From Dendrobium chrysotoxum (lineage: Eukaryota; Streptophyta; Magnoliopsida; Asparagales; Orchidaceae), in contig CM034305.1 in NCBI GenBank assembly GCA_019925795.1, positions 67,754,573 to 67,818,572 of the forward strand: a stretch of 64,000 nt of DNA, given 5' to 3'. Positions 12,801 through 21,900 of this stretch are shown piece by piece. The notes under the pieces were generated by a model that saw only the letters and a list, made by a program, of their open reading frames with translations, made no database searches and was not told where the DNA came from. The translations under genes were made by a program, and so were the position numbers. Within the stretch, counting starts at the first letter, position 1, and every line of letters begins with the position of its first letter.

Positions 12801-12978
12801 GCGATCTTGTTTCCTAAGAAACCCAGCGAGATGCAAGGTTTGAGCGTGAAAAGATAAGTAAATGAAGGCTGAAAAGAATGGAGGATGGAAATAAACCTCG
12901 AAGATCGAGCTCACGCTCCTTGATAGCGTTGAAGAAGTGGGGGCTCTTCCAAATGAGATCGGCGGTCACCCTGACCAT
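3885..12978 (-). CDS. U2 small nuclear ribonucleoprotein A' (U2A'), four exons, 3' end off the left edge
   Basis: U2A' is the leucine-rich-repeat subunit that pairs with U2B'' on U2 snRNA in the nuclear spliceosome. Exons on the minus strand are 12978-12897, 12813-12773 (only 41 nt), 4312-4183 and 4090-3885. All borders are GT-AG and the phases (1, 0, 1, 0) agree. The ATG at 12978 gives MVRVTADLIWKSPHFFNAIK, the conserved N-terminus of the family. Exon 2 reads NKIAVIENIGATE. Exons 3-4 carry LRRs, including DLSDNEIVKLENFPYLNRL, LILTNNRL and the capping segment KKPNYRLYVI..LLDFRKVKQK. The 153 visible residues end where the roughly 95-residue C-terminal tail should begin. A donor site follows, so the last exons probably lie left of position 1. 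Introns 1 (83 bp) and 3 (92 bp) are small, whereas intron 2 is 8,460 bp and full of transposons. The reading frame is intact, so a pseudogene is unlikely. Confidence 0.94.
4839..4876. repeat. AT-only perfect palindrome
   Basis: An inverted repeat made of ttattattttattatta and its complement lies in U2A' intron 2. It could form a hairpin. It is simple sequence and no element borders were recognised around it. Confidence 0.6.
4877..5810. other. U2A' intron 2, unassigned AT-rich sequence
   Basis: There is no exon, RNA gene or transposon signature that I can support here. Short open frames such as 5220-5417 are low-complexity. Confidence 0.4.
5811..6235. repeat. Two-copy tandem duplication, 208-bp period
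   Basis: Copies start at 5811 and 6019, both with 'aaactttgagttta'. They share 'catttattagga', 'catttcggaccaaaatgcccc' split over two strings and a CT-rich end. Divergence is clearly visible, so the duplication is not recent. It sits in U2A' intron 2. Confidence 0.7.
6236..6867. other. U2A' intron 2, 'TTCAA/GTTCAAA'-rich sequence
   Basis: Sequence from 6360 to 6730 is dense in 'gttcaa', 'ttcaaact' and 'atgttcaa' strings. A similar composition returns at 12040-12220, on the far side of the Mutator transposase relic. These could be subterminal repeats of one old Mutator element, but I could not align the two ends convincingly. Confidence 0.3.
6868..7974. mobile_element. Non-autonomous hAT-like transposon, 1107 bp
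   Basis: The ends are inverted repeats: 'taggggtgtcaat' on the left and 'attggcacccctа'-type sequence on the right (last bases 'ggcaccccta'). They are flanked by a 7/8 matching 8-bp target duplication, GGATTGAT (6860-6867) and GAATTGAT (7975-7982), as expected of hAT elements. Many copies of 'gggtcgggttc' and its complement 'gacccgaaccc' crowd the first and last 150 bp, like hAT subterminal repeats. No transposase is encoded. The internal 7276-7652 segment is also present outside the element at 13240-13527. Confidence 0.8.
7975..8579. other. U2A' intron 2, unassigned
   Basis: AT-rich sequence with stop-laden frames. The stretch 8190-8460 could belong to an old mobile-element ORF, but I cannot name its family. 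Confidence 0.3.
8580..9320 (+). mobile_element. LTR-like block with internal tandem repeats
   Basis: From 8738 to 8965 a unit of about 58 bp recurs three to four times, each copy with 'cctaattgaaga' and 'ggggctgatttg'. It is followed by a TATA-like 'tttaaatagg' near 9024, a GC-richer stretch and a polyadenylation-like 'caataaaa' near 9188. That order (repetitive U3, TATA, poly-A signal) is typical of an LTR. No second copy, primer-binding site or gag/pol was found, so it may be a solo LTR. Borders are approximate. Confidence 0.4.
9321..10299. other. U2A' intron 2, unassigned
   Basis: This holds GAAGA-rich low-complexity sequence (9590-9790). A segment near 9970-10040 with 'gaggcttaagccttgaagcg' resembles a dispersed plant repeat. 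No borders were identified. Confidence 0.3.
10300..11800 (+). pseudogene. Mutator-like (MuDR/mudrA) transposase relic
   Basis: Translated pieces follow the order of plant MULE transposases. Near 10320-10500 there is a fragment like the region before the catalytic core (VKLKDR, SYEKAWR). Near 10740-10940 there are remains of the DDE core, including a DTENNES-like stretch and ARHGTYTHYVNIKVKFK. Near 11060-11220 ITSYLESEVSFEQ and HFPENRYNLMITKI are seen. At 11221-11496 a 91-codon frame ends in the SWIM-type zinc-finger remnant LGLSCKYLLDAA. A basic tail (HPKKHRRPSKK) lies near 11650. Many stops and frame changes make it non-functional. It lies antisense to U2A' within intron 2. Confidence 0.75.
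11801..12772. other. U2A' intron 2, donor-side end
   Basis: AT-rich sequence between the Mutator relic and U2A' exon 2. The part at 12040-12220 is rich in 'gttcaaac' and 'gttcgaa' strings. Overlapping small frames at 12631-12843 are shadows of U2A' exon 2 and its flanks. Confidence 0.4.
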
Positions 12979-13239
12979 GGTTCTCTAGAAACTCCTACCA
13001 GAAGAACGAGAAGAATCTCCTTCTTCCTCTTCCTATTCCTCTTCTCCCTCTGTTTCCAGAACCCTAATCGGATAGAAGGCGCGGCGAGACAGAGTTCAAC
13101 CCGAGCGCTGTGGCATGCGCGTCAAATGTATTGGTTAGCAAAATCGAACTAGTTCGGAACTTATAAATATATATGGATTTAACATTACAAATATTTATGA
13201 TTTCTACCCTTAATTCATTTCTCATATATCTCAATTTAT
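12979..13239 (-). promoter_or_regulatory. U2A' 5' flank (presumed 5'UTR/promoter)
   Basis: The 260 bp upstream of the U2A' ATG is CT/GA-rich near the gene (13000-13060), like a plant 5'UTR. It becomes AT-rich beyond 13140. I see no unambiguous TATA box. Confidence 0.35.
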
Positions 13240-13527
13240 GTCAGCTTTCATTTTATTTATTATAGGCTTTTTCCATTTCAAGTCTTCAATCCAGCTTCTA
13301 CCCCGATAATGCAATGCTTCAGCTGTTGAGAGAGAAAGACTAATGGGGTAAAATATTGAAAGAGAGAGGGAGGAATGACTTTCAACTAGTACAACAGATC
13401 TCCTCTAAGGGATTTGGCTAAAGCTAAAAATGAAAGCCTAAAGGGGCTTAAAGTTGATTGTTTAAGTGGCTTAACATAGGAACAAGTTCGCCAACGAGGA
13501 AATCTGCTCTAATTTTTGTAATTCTTC
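13240..13527. repeat. Dispersed repeat shared with the hAT-like element at 6868-7974
   Basis: From 'gtcagctttcattttattta' onwards this matches 7276-7652 closely. Shared parts are the 'tataggctttttccatttca' block, the 'agagagaaagactaatgggg' block and the final 'gccaacgagga' block. The copy within the hAT element carries about 70 extra bases (7419-7491). The segment here has no hAT ends, so it is either the source of the element's cargo or a remnant of another copy. Confidence 0.75.
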
Positions 13528-15618
13528 CGTTTAAAGTTATCTATTAATCCAGAGAAGCCACAAACATCTTTTTCTGGACACATGAAAAGCATCAATGGTT
13601 CGTTTTCCCCTTTGCTCCTTTCTCATGACTCACGACCTCAAGCACGATTTTTATTTTCCCTTTCGCTCCTCTCTCATCCCCAAACGAAGACCGCCCGTGG
13701 CAGATGTTTAATGTCTTTTAAGCTCTAAGGGCCATGTTATTTGCATTCTTAATTTTGATCTTACAGATCCTCTTGGCTTCGATAATGAGACGACAAATGG
13801 AACTGTTTTAATGTATTTTAACCTTAAAGATGAGACGGAAAAAAAAACTATTTTAATTTAGCCCCCCCTCCCCGAAAAAAATTTCTGGCTCCGCCACTGC
13901 TTTTGTATTAAGATTTATTTTTGTTGAATTCAAATATATTTTGTGGGTGATACTCAAACTTACAAGCATGTGAGCTCTGTAAATTTTGACCCAAAAAATT
14001 TCTAAGAATGGAGAAAGAGAGTGTTCACTAGCCCAAGTACAATAACACTTGGCCCATAAAATGCCTAAAAGACCAGTTATATTCAAAATGATCCAAATCG
14101 CTCATCTTCACATTTTATTTATAAAGATATGAGGGTAGTGGGGAATGCTACATCAATAAAATAAATAAAATTGTACAAGATTTAATGGCGGACTACCGTA
14201 GACATGTTTCATATTCTAGTTGGTTGGAGAGAGAACAACATTCCTTTAACCTAATTTGACTGTCGTCGGATGAGTTCAATAATGCTAAGTGCTGATATGC
14301 GAGTGAGTGTAGGCTAGTCCTATATGCACAAAGTTGAGGTCGGCTGACAACCTAAAGTCATTAATGACCAATGCTAGAGCTTTTGCAGTGTCTTGCCAAA
14401 GGTATGAGCCATTTTTTCATAACTATCAACTACTTCTTAAAAACCTGAAAGGCATATGCAAATAGACATTTAATTCTTCGATTTACTTGGCCCTTTGATA
14501 CATGAATGACGAAAATGATAAGTGAATTAATGACGAGTAATGAATAAGGCTATCAAATTAATTTAGTATAGTGATGTGACATTTTAGAATCTAAATTGGA
14601 AGAATTGTATCTTTTATCTCTTATGTAATCTACCAAAACTTCTATAAAGTCATCATTTGTCATGCCCCAAAATTTAATTTATAAGAATTTTTTTCTTTTA
14701 TCTTTTAATAACAGAACCAAAGTATTTAACTTCATTTATCAGAAATAAATAGTGAAAATAATTCTTGATTTCAAAATATCTATAGACATCTATATTCATT
14801 GTTCCAAAAATCATATACAATACTTAATAATCATGCAAATATAGTATATTATCATCAATCCTGAATATAAAATAATAGCTAAAAGATAGAAAGAAACAAA
14901 CTAATAATAAACATAGAGAAGCCTGATCTGTCTTGCACTCCTGAACCTTTTCTCTGACCTGAAATTATTAAAACCACATATAATAAGTTAAACAGTATAG
15001 AAAGTACTAAAATCTTATAACATAATTAAAAGCACAACAAAGAAGCAATATGCATGTCATTAGTCAATTCATAATAGTGACAGTCATATGATCAACAAAG
15101 CCCTGTAGAAATAATAAAGCTAACATATAGTAATAGAATATGTATATAATAAAATAGTACGGTATAGATGCTAGTAAAGCAGTACAGTGTGGAAACTAAT
15201 AAATCAGTATGGATGTCAAATCAATAAAATAATTATTGTATTAATATTATCAATTAATACATCAATTATATAAAGTGGTAAAATCAAAGCATCAATAAAG
15301 ACTGTCAAAATCATATTAATATAGTGAAATCATATAAGACTGTATACATATTATTCAAGTATTCTGTATCAATATCAAATCGATGCTCAGTATGTCATGT
15401 GCTTAGTATAAATATAATGAATCAATAGTATCAAACATTATTGATATTTATATCAATAACAATTCAGTGGTAAGAGTAGTAAAATAATGCAGTTATAGTA
15501 AATCCATACAGTAAGAAAAATAATGTCTTAATAACATACATTTTAATAGTCACATTAAACAAGTAAAAAGTTATGACTATGATGATATTATTCAGTAAGA
15601 AATAATCGATAGTTGATA
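13528..15618. other. Intergenic, unassigned
   Basis: Largely AT-rich. The string near 13860-13900, with 'gccccccctcccc' and 'ctggctccgccactgc', resembles a border often found in plant transposons, but no matching second end was found. I see no supported gene at 13900-15600. Confidence 0.4.
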
Positions 15619-15841
15619 TGTAACAACTCAAACTCTTAACTATCAAGGTATTGTCCGCTTTGATCTAAGGGCCTTATGATTTTATCCTGTTAGTGTAACT
15701 TTCTAGGAGGTCACTTATCTCAGGATTTCCCCAGGATAAGCATGCTTAACTACGAAATTTCTTGAATGAAATTCCAATCATTGCTCCAAAAGGTGTCTCG
15801 ATGTTTAAGAGTTTAGCTTCTTTAACTTGAGAGATTTCACA
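15619..15841 (-). repeat. Cassandra-type 3' LTR with 5S-rRNA-derived segment
   Basis: Read on the minus strand it runs TGTGAAATC...GTTGTTACA. The 5S-like part (roughly 15696-15765) keeps an A-box-like AAGCATGCTT and the C-box neighbourhood GTGACCTCCT. Confidence 0.8.
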
Positions 15842-16015
15842 ATCTATCTCACTTAAGTAACTGACGTCCTCAACAATATCTTTATCCCGAAATCATCCTC
15901 GATAGTAGCACTTTGTCTAATACAGGGTTCAAGATGTGACTCCCATGGTGTATCACTTTATCTTGTATGGAACTTAGTTCCCATCTTTCGACTGGTATAT
16001 TGCTCTGATATCATT

Positions 16016-16237
16016 TGTAACAACCCAAACTCTTAACTATCGTGATATTATTCGCTTTGACCTAAGGGCCTCATGATTTTATTCTGTTAGTGTAACTTTT
16101 CAAGAGGTCACCATCATAATATTTCTTTGGGATGAGCACATTTAATTACAGAGTTTCTTAAATAAAATTTTAACCATTACATCAAAAGGCACATCGATGT
16201 TTAAGAGTTTAACTTCTTTAACTTAAGAGGTTTCACA
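16016..16237 (-). repeat. Cassandra-type 5' LTR with degraded 5S-rRNA-derived segment
   Basis: This pairs with 15619-15841. The 5S-derived part is more decayed here ('ggtgacctcttgaaaagtt' on the minus strand). It lies directly next to the primer-binding site. Confidence 0.8.
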
Positions 16238-17181
16238 TGATAATTGTTATAAAGCTATAACTTTTTGCCCATCAGCACAATAATAACTTTTTATAACTCT
16301 CAATTATTGTATCACGTGAATCAGTAAAGGATAATACCCAACTAAATATTTAAAGAAAAACTCATTTGCTCACCATCATGTACTATTCAATCAATCTCCA
16401 ACCAACAGGTCAATCAGTCTTTACTTATATTTTACACACACATTTATTATCACCGTACTATAACAATAATAATGACAAACTATTACTAAATCACATATTT
16501 ATTTCCATTCTCAATGCCTATATTAACAACATGCTTAAATAAAACACCTAATTCCTATATAGTGTAAATCTTCATAATTCAATAAATTCTATTTTACCAA
16601 GTTAAAGCTGTAAATGTTGCAGTCAAAATATCCAGGATAATCAGCACGATAACATAAAAAAAAATGTTTGGTAAAAGTTTAATGAAGCCAGAGAAAATAC
16701 AGTAAAATCAATTTTGAGGAGAATTCAATGGTCAAAATCAAAATCTTTGAAATCAAAGATAAGATTATAATCACCTACCTCGATCCAAATAATTTTCGTA
16801 AAAGCAACAAACTGATCCGAAGACAAAAAAATCAAATTTCATTTTATCTCCACTGCGCTGCAATTCAAGCAGGAATTCAAATTCTTTTTATTTTTAATAT
16901 TTTTTCAGAAATTTAGATAATTACAACGAAAGCAAATATATAAATTAAATACATAAGAACTTTCATTATGTTCATTCGTCAAAAGTTGGTTTACAATAGT
17001 CAGAAGATTACTCATAGCACCAATTTATCTCAATAAACTCATAACTACAAAAGAATAAAACAAAATACATAAGTCAAAAGAAAAACCTGAAGATCCTGAC
17101 ATCCTCACTCCACAATTTCTTCACCTATTTCTTGACTTGAAATCATTTAAATCCACATAATGAGCTCATTTTGTGGAGTGA
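16238..17181. other. Intergenic, unassigned AT-rich
   Basis: I see no gene or element borders. The frame at 16728-16916 is AT-rich and has no family resemblance. Confidence 0.4.
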
Positions 17182-18179
17182 CACTACAGGAAAATTGCTT
17201 ATTACCGGCGGCTTTCCGGCGGAATATTTTCCGGCGGATTTTTCGGCGGATCTCCGACGGATTACGACAAAATATTTCCGACTAATTTTCAGACAGATTT
17301 TCCGGCGGTTTTCCGCGGATTTCCGACGAATTTGTTTCCGGCGGACTTTCCGGCGGAATTTCCGCCAGAAAATTTAATAAATTATTAATTATTTATAACT
17401 TATTTTAATTAATTATTAATTTAATAATTTATTTAATTAATTATTAATTTAATAAATTATTATAATTAATTGTTTATGTCATATCTTATTTTAGTTAATA
17501 ATTAAAATAATTAATTTTAATTAATTACTAACTTTAATATTTTATTTTAATGTATTTTTAAATAGTATAAAAGCTATTAAATAAATAATTAATTTATTAT
17601 AAATTTAATAACTTATTTTAATTAATTATAAATTTGATAGTTATTTTAATTATTTATTAATTTTAATATTTTATTTAAATCTAATTTAATAATTGATTTT
17701 AATTCATTTTATTTTAAAATTTTATTTTCGTTATATATTATTTAAATATAAAAGATTAAGTTTTATGATGGCTTTTCATTCATAGCAAAGTGGTTGAGTG
17801 TCTCAAAAAATTAGATCTCCTCTTCGAATCCATCAGGCGTTACGGGTTGGGGGCGGGTACGCGGGCCAGCAGGTGTGGGCTGCAGGCGGGCTATGCGGGC
17901 CAGCGGGCGTGGCCTGTGCGGGTGCGACCTGGCGAGCGGGCGGGCCAGTGGGCCAGCCGCGTGGCCTATGCTGGCTAAGGCGGGGTGAGGGCTGGACATT
18001 GGCCAGCGGTTTTTTTTTTAAATTATTTTTTATTTTTTTAGCCGGAAAATTTTTTCGACGCTCGATTTACCGTCGAAAAAATTTTCGCCGGAAATTCGTC
18101 GGAAAATTTTAAAATCCGCCGGAAAGTTCAGAATTTTCCGCCGGAAAATCCGCCGGTAATATGCTATTTTCCTGTAGTG
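17182..18179. mobile_element. Non-autonomous CACTA (En/Spm-type) element, 998 bp
   Basis: The element starts CACTACAGGAAAATTGC and ends GCTATTTTCCTGTAGTG, a near-perfect terminal inverted repeat with the diagnostic CACTA. A 3-bp TGA duplication flanks it (17179-17181 and 18180-18182). Subterminal arrays of 'ttccggcgga' (17206-17370) and their complements 'ccgccggaaa' (18040-18160) are the expected transposase-binding repeats. The interior is AT-rich (17370-17770), then has a tRNA-like segment and a GC-rich block (17835-18005) unlike anything around it. No transposase is encoded. Frames at 17171-18112 are artefacts of the repeats and GC bias. Confidence 0.88.
17783..17831 (+). promoter_or_regulatory. 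tRNA-like Pol III A/B boxes inside the CACTA element
   Basis: TAGCAAAGTGG (17783-17793) fits the A-box consensus TRGYNNANNGG. TCTTCGAATCC (17821-17831) matches the B-box core at 9 of 11 bases. The 38-bp offset is slightly short for a tRNA, and no cloverleaf can be folded. This suggests a SINE or tRNA-derived piece captured by the element. Confidence 0.45.
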
Positions 18180-18182
18180 TGA

Positions 18183-18903
18183 GGCTATTAGGATATTCAA
18201 GCTTTTCTTTTGATTTATATATTTTGCTTTATTATTTTGTAGGTATGAATTTATTGAGATATATTAATATTATAAGTGATCTCTTAGCCAGGTTAAATAA
18301 AAATTTGATGAATAAACGTTACCGAGAGATTTTAATGTATATGATTTTTAGATTTGCTTCTGTTGAACTGGTATATGTTAATGAATTTATAAAAATTATG
18401 GTAGATTAAATTAGAAATAAAAGATATAATTCTTTCAATATAAATTATGGGGCATCACATATTTAGGACATGGAACATTCTTCAAAGCTTGTTTATATTT
18501 CAGAGCAATGACCAAATAATAATTAAAGAAGTTTTAATCATAATTGAAAATTAACTTGATCAATGCTTATAAAGTTTTATTTTATTTGTTGAAGGTACTA
18601 ATAACCTCATTAAATAAATAATTTATTAAATTCATCCTCATTCACCCTAAAAATTATAATAATTTAAAATGCCACAATTTTTAATAATTTAGAAAAATAA
18701 AAAATTATATCACACAAATATAAATCACCTAATTTAAAATTTTTATGGTATGAATATATATAAATTTCTAAAAATAAACCCCGTAAAAACCCTAAACAAT
18801 TCATTCCTTCTATTTAAAGCAATCGAAAAAGCCCTCAAAATTATTGTAAAGGAATCCTTAAGCATCTGCAGAGGGCTTCATCATCCTCGCTGCTAGGTCG
18901 GTG
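18183..18903 (+). promoter_or_regulatory. FRIGIDA-family gene upstream region
   Basis: AT-rich 720 bp between the CACTA element and the ATG. A TATA-like 'tatttaaa' at 18811-18818 lies about 90 bp upstream of the start codon, compatible with a transcription start near 18840 and a short 5'UTR. The CACTA element ends only 0.63 kb from this TATA-like motif. Confidence 0.4.
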
Positions 18904-21900
18904 ATGGCGTCTATGTGGAAAACGGCAACATCCTGCGAAGTAAACGAGGAAGAGTACGAGGATTATGAGGAAGTGGAAATGGTAGAAGACATAGAAGCTG
19001 AAGATTATGAGGAAGCATTTGAAGAGGAGGAGGAGGAAGAGGAGGAGGAGGAGATAGAACAGAACGAGGAGGAGAAGGAGATAGAACAGAACGAGGAGGA
19101 GAAGGAGATAGAACAGAACGAGGAGGAGGAGGAGGAGATAGAACAAAATAAGGAAGAAGAGGAAGAGATAGAACAAAGCGGGGAAGAGGAGGAGGAGATA
19201 GAACAAATTAAGGAAGAAGAGGAGGAGGAGGAGGAGGAGGAGGAGATTGAACAAAACGTGGATGAGGAAGAAGAAGAGGAGGAGATTGAACAAAACGAGG
19301 ATGAGGAAGAAGACGAGGAGGAGATTGAACACAACGAGGATGAGGAAGAAGAAGAGGAGGAGATAGAGCAAAAAGATGAAGAGGAGGAGGAGATAAAGCA
19401 GAACAACAAGAAGGTGGAGATCGAACGAAACGAGGAAAAGGAGGAGGATGAGAAGAAAGCGGTTAAAGTTCTGAAAGTTAAAGAAGAAGAACAATCTGTC
19501 GAAGGCCCAGTAAGGAAGGAAGAGAAATCGGCAACGCCCCAAAAAAATTCGGAATCGGAAGGAAAAGCGCTCCCATGGCGCACGGCGTTTCCTCCTTTCC
19601 TCCAGTCGGTGAGCGATCTTGAAAAGCTCCATTGCGCTCTCTCAAAATTCCTATACCAATGGAATTGTCTCAATCAATCGCTTGACTCGATCGGCGCCGC
19701 CATCGATGCACACGCAGCACCCCGGCACGATGTACGTTCGCCCGAGCAGGAGAAGGATGAGCTTATCGAGCAAGAGAAAGAGAAGGACGATAGAAGCGAG
19801 CATGATAAGGAGAAGGATGAGCGTAGCGAGCAGGAGAAGGAGAAGGATAAGCGCAGTTGGGAGATCCTTTGCGAACAGAAGCAGGGGAAAGCACTTCGGA
19901 AGTACATTGAATGTAATTTTTACGCTGTCGATCGTCTTCGCCATGAGGTGCCTGAGGTCCTCCGCCGCATCCCAGACCCGGAACAGCTCGTGTTTAAAGC
20001 CATAGGAGAGTTTTGGAAGGAGGGAAGCCAGGCTTCCAACATCAGCCCGCCTCTTCTTTTGCCTCGCCGCGCGAGCATTCTTTTGCTAGAGTTTTTTGTG
20101 CTCTCGGGCCGTCCCACTGTAGCAGACTCTTCGGTGAAGCAAAAGGCAAAGCTTGGAGCCCTAAGCTGGTTGAAGCGGCTTGTTAAGGAAAACATCGAGT
20201 CTGCAACCGCAGTGGATTCCCTTGGCCTCATCCTATACCTAGCATGTTTTGGCATTCCAAAGGAATTTGGTTGCAAGGATCTCTGGCTCCTTCTGCTGAA
20301 GAGTAATCTGAAGATAAATATCGATGTCTTCCTTAGGTCAAGCATCCTAGTTGAGAGGATCCCGGGTACAATAACAGCTTCTTCCTGACTTTTCTAAATA
20401 TATATTTTGTTTGAAATATCAAACCCTACTTATTAATGTCGTCAAATTGGTTATTTGACAAGGACGAAGAATTTAACAATGCACGTACGTATTGTTGCGA
20501 ACTAGATTTTGTCTTCCAGGTTAGAACGTTGAACGTTGCTATTATAATTTTTTGTTATGCTTCCACATGTCATCCAAGTGTAAGCTGCTTGGCAGTAGGC
20601 ATATGAAGCGAGTCCAAGGGAGCATGTTTAGGAGTGATTAGAAACTAATGCGCTACAAAATTGCTGATAGGATATTTTTTCAATAATGAATTATTTAAAT
20701 TCACTTTTATTTGGTATTGATCCAACTCGTTGAATTTTGCTTCATGAAATTAGTGCTCCTAGCAAAGTTTGCCGTGAATGAAAAAGCCACTTGAAACTTT
20801 CTTTCAAATTCAGTCTGGGTTGACATGCAGGCCACTTTTTGCCTTTATTTGCATAGCACCACTTTTATTTTTGATAAAGCTACTGATCCAGCCACCACAT
20901 ATACTAATCGCAATACTACCGCCTCAACTGTACAAAGCCTGCTCCACTCCTCTGATTCCCTGCCACAGCTGCAGAACACTTAATCTCAGCCATTCATATA
21001 TAACAACCTGTTTTATTTACAACCGTTAGATACATTTATGTTTACTGTTTGTGATGTATTTATAGCAGTAGTATACAGCTGCTGTAATGTGTGATATATA
21101 CAATGGTTGTCTTTTACCTCATAGCTTTGTATTATTTTATCTTCTTTCAATATCGGTAAAACCTGCTTCTACAATTTTAACTTTAGATGCCCATAAGAGT
21201 ATCTAGCATTGTTGTGATCGATAATCATATGACTGAATCCAATGTAGAAGAAGTATTGGTAAAACTAATTGAAAAAGTTAAAAAGAAAGACCATAATTAT
21301 GGAAACTGGCTGTAGAGAAAGTTATTTAGTAACTTGAGCGTTCTTTTCATTGTCAACCAATTCTTAACTTTGGTTGTTACATGTTTCTTGATTGAAGGAA
21401 AAAAATAGTTAATTCTTAGTCAAGCAAAAGCTGGCTTCATATTCAACTTAAATAAATAATAAAGGAAAATTGATAGTCACTTATGATGACAGTATTTGCC
21501 GGTCTCAGTTGATTGTCTAGAGGCTATATTGTGATAGTATGGATCTGCAGAATGAAGATGCACTAGTTTGCCACTTCACATTTTTATTGTTCTCTTTGCT
21601 AGCTGGGAGGCTAACCGCAATTGAAATATTTTTGTTGAACCGTTACTGTTATCATGCACTTTCAATGTCTGTGTGGCATATGCTTTTATTGGTACATGCA
21701 GCAATAATAAGAAAAGATGCAAGGTTTCGAGCTCCTTTTGGTGGCATCACTGTATGCTTGCCCAAGTTTTACCTATGGGTGGTTTCTCCATCTGTTTGAT
21801 TGATAGTTCTGAGGAGGAATGCACAAGGAGGAATTGGAACCAATTCTGGCATTTATAGCATAAAACATCCTATAAATTTAGTTTTGAGGCTTTATGCTTG

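Larger units (their letters stand above)
15619..16237 (-). mobile_element. Complete Cassandra-type TRIM retrotransposon (619 bp)
   Basis: Two direct LTRs (15619-15841 and 16016-16237, about 222 bp each) begin TGTGAAA and end TTGTTACA when read on the minus strand. They enclose an internal region of only 174 bp. Next to the minus-strand 5' LTR, positions 16003-16014 read as TGATATCAGAGC, one mismatch from the initiator-Met tRNA primer-binding site. The flanks are a perfect 5-bp target duplication, TGATA (15614-15618 and 16238-16242). Each LTR carries a 5S-rRNA-like segment, for example AGTTAAGCATGCTT and GTGACCTCCTAGAAAGTT in the 15.6-kb copy. That is the hallmark of the Cassandra TRIM family. 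No protein is encoded, so mobility would depend on enzymes from elsewhere. Confidence 0.85.

Noticed and set aside
17783..17831. Candidate tRNA gene
   Set aside because: The A- and B-box-like motifs are present but no cloverleaf or acceptor stem can be formed, and the sequence lies within a CACTA element.
18841..19673. Long minus-strand frames of 222 and 263 codons opposite FRIGIDA exon 1
   Set aside because: They are Ser- or Leu-rich readings of the antisense of GAG/GAA repeats, with no start context or family match.
18904..20388. FRIGIDA as a complete single-exon 494-aa protein
   Set aside because: The frame ends 23 nt past a donor site, in the middle of the FRIGIDA domain, and the missing domain part is found in phase at 36196.
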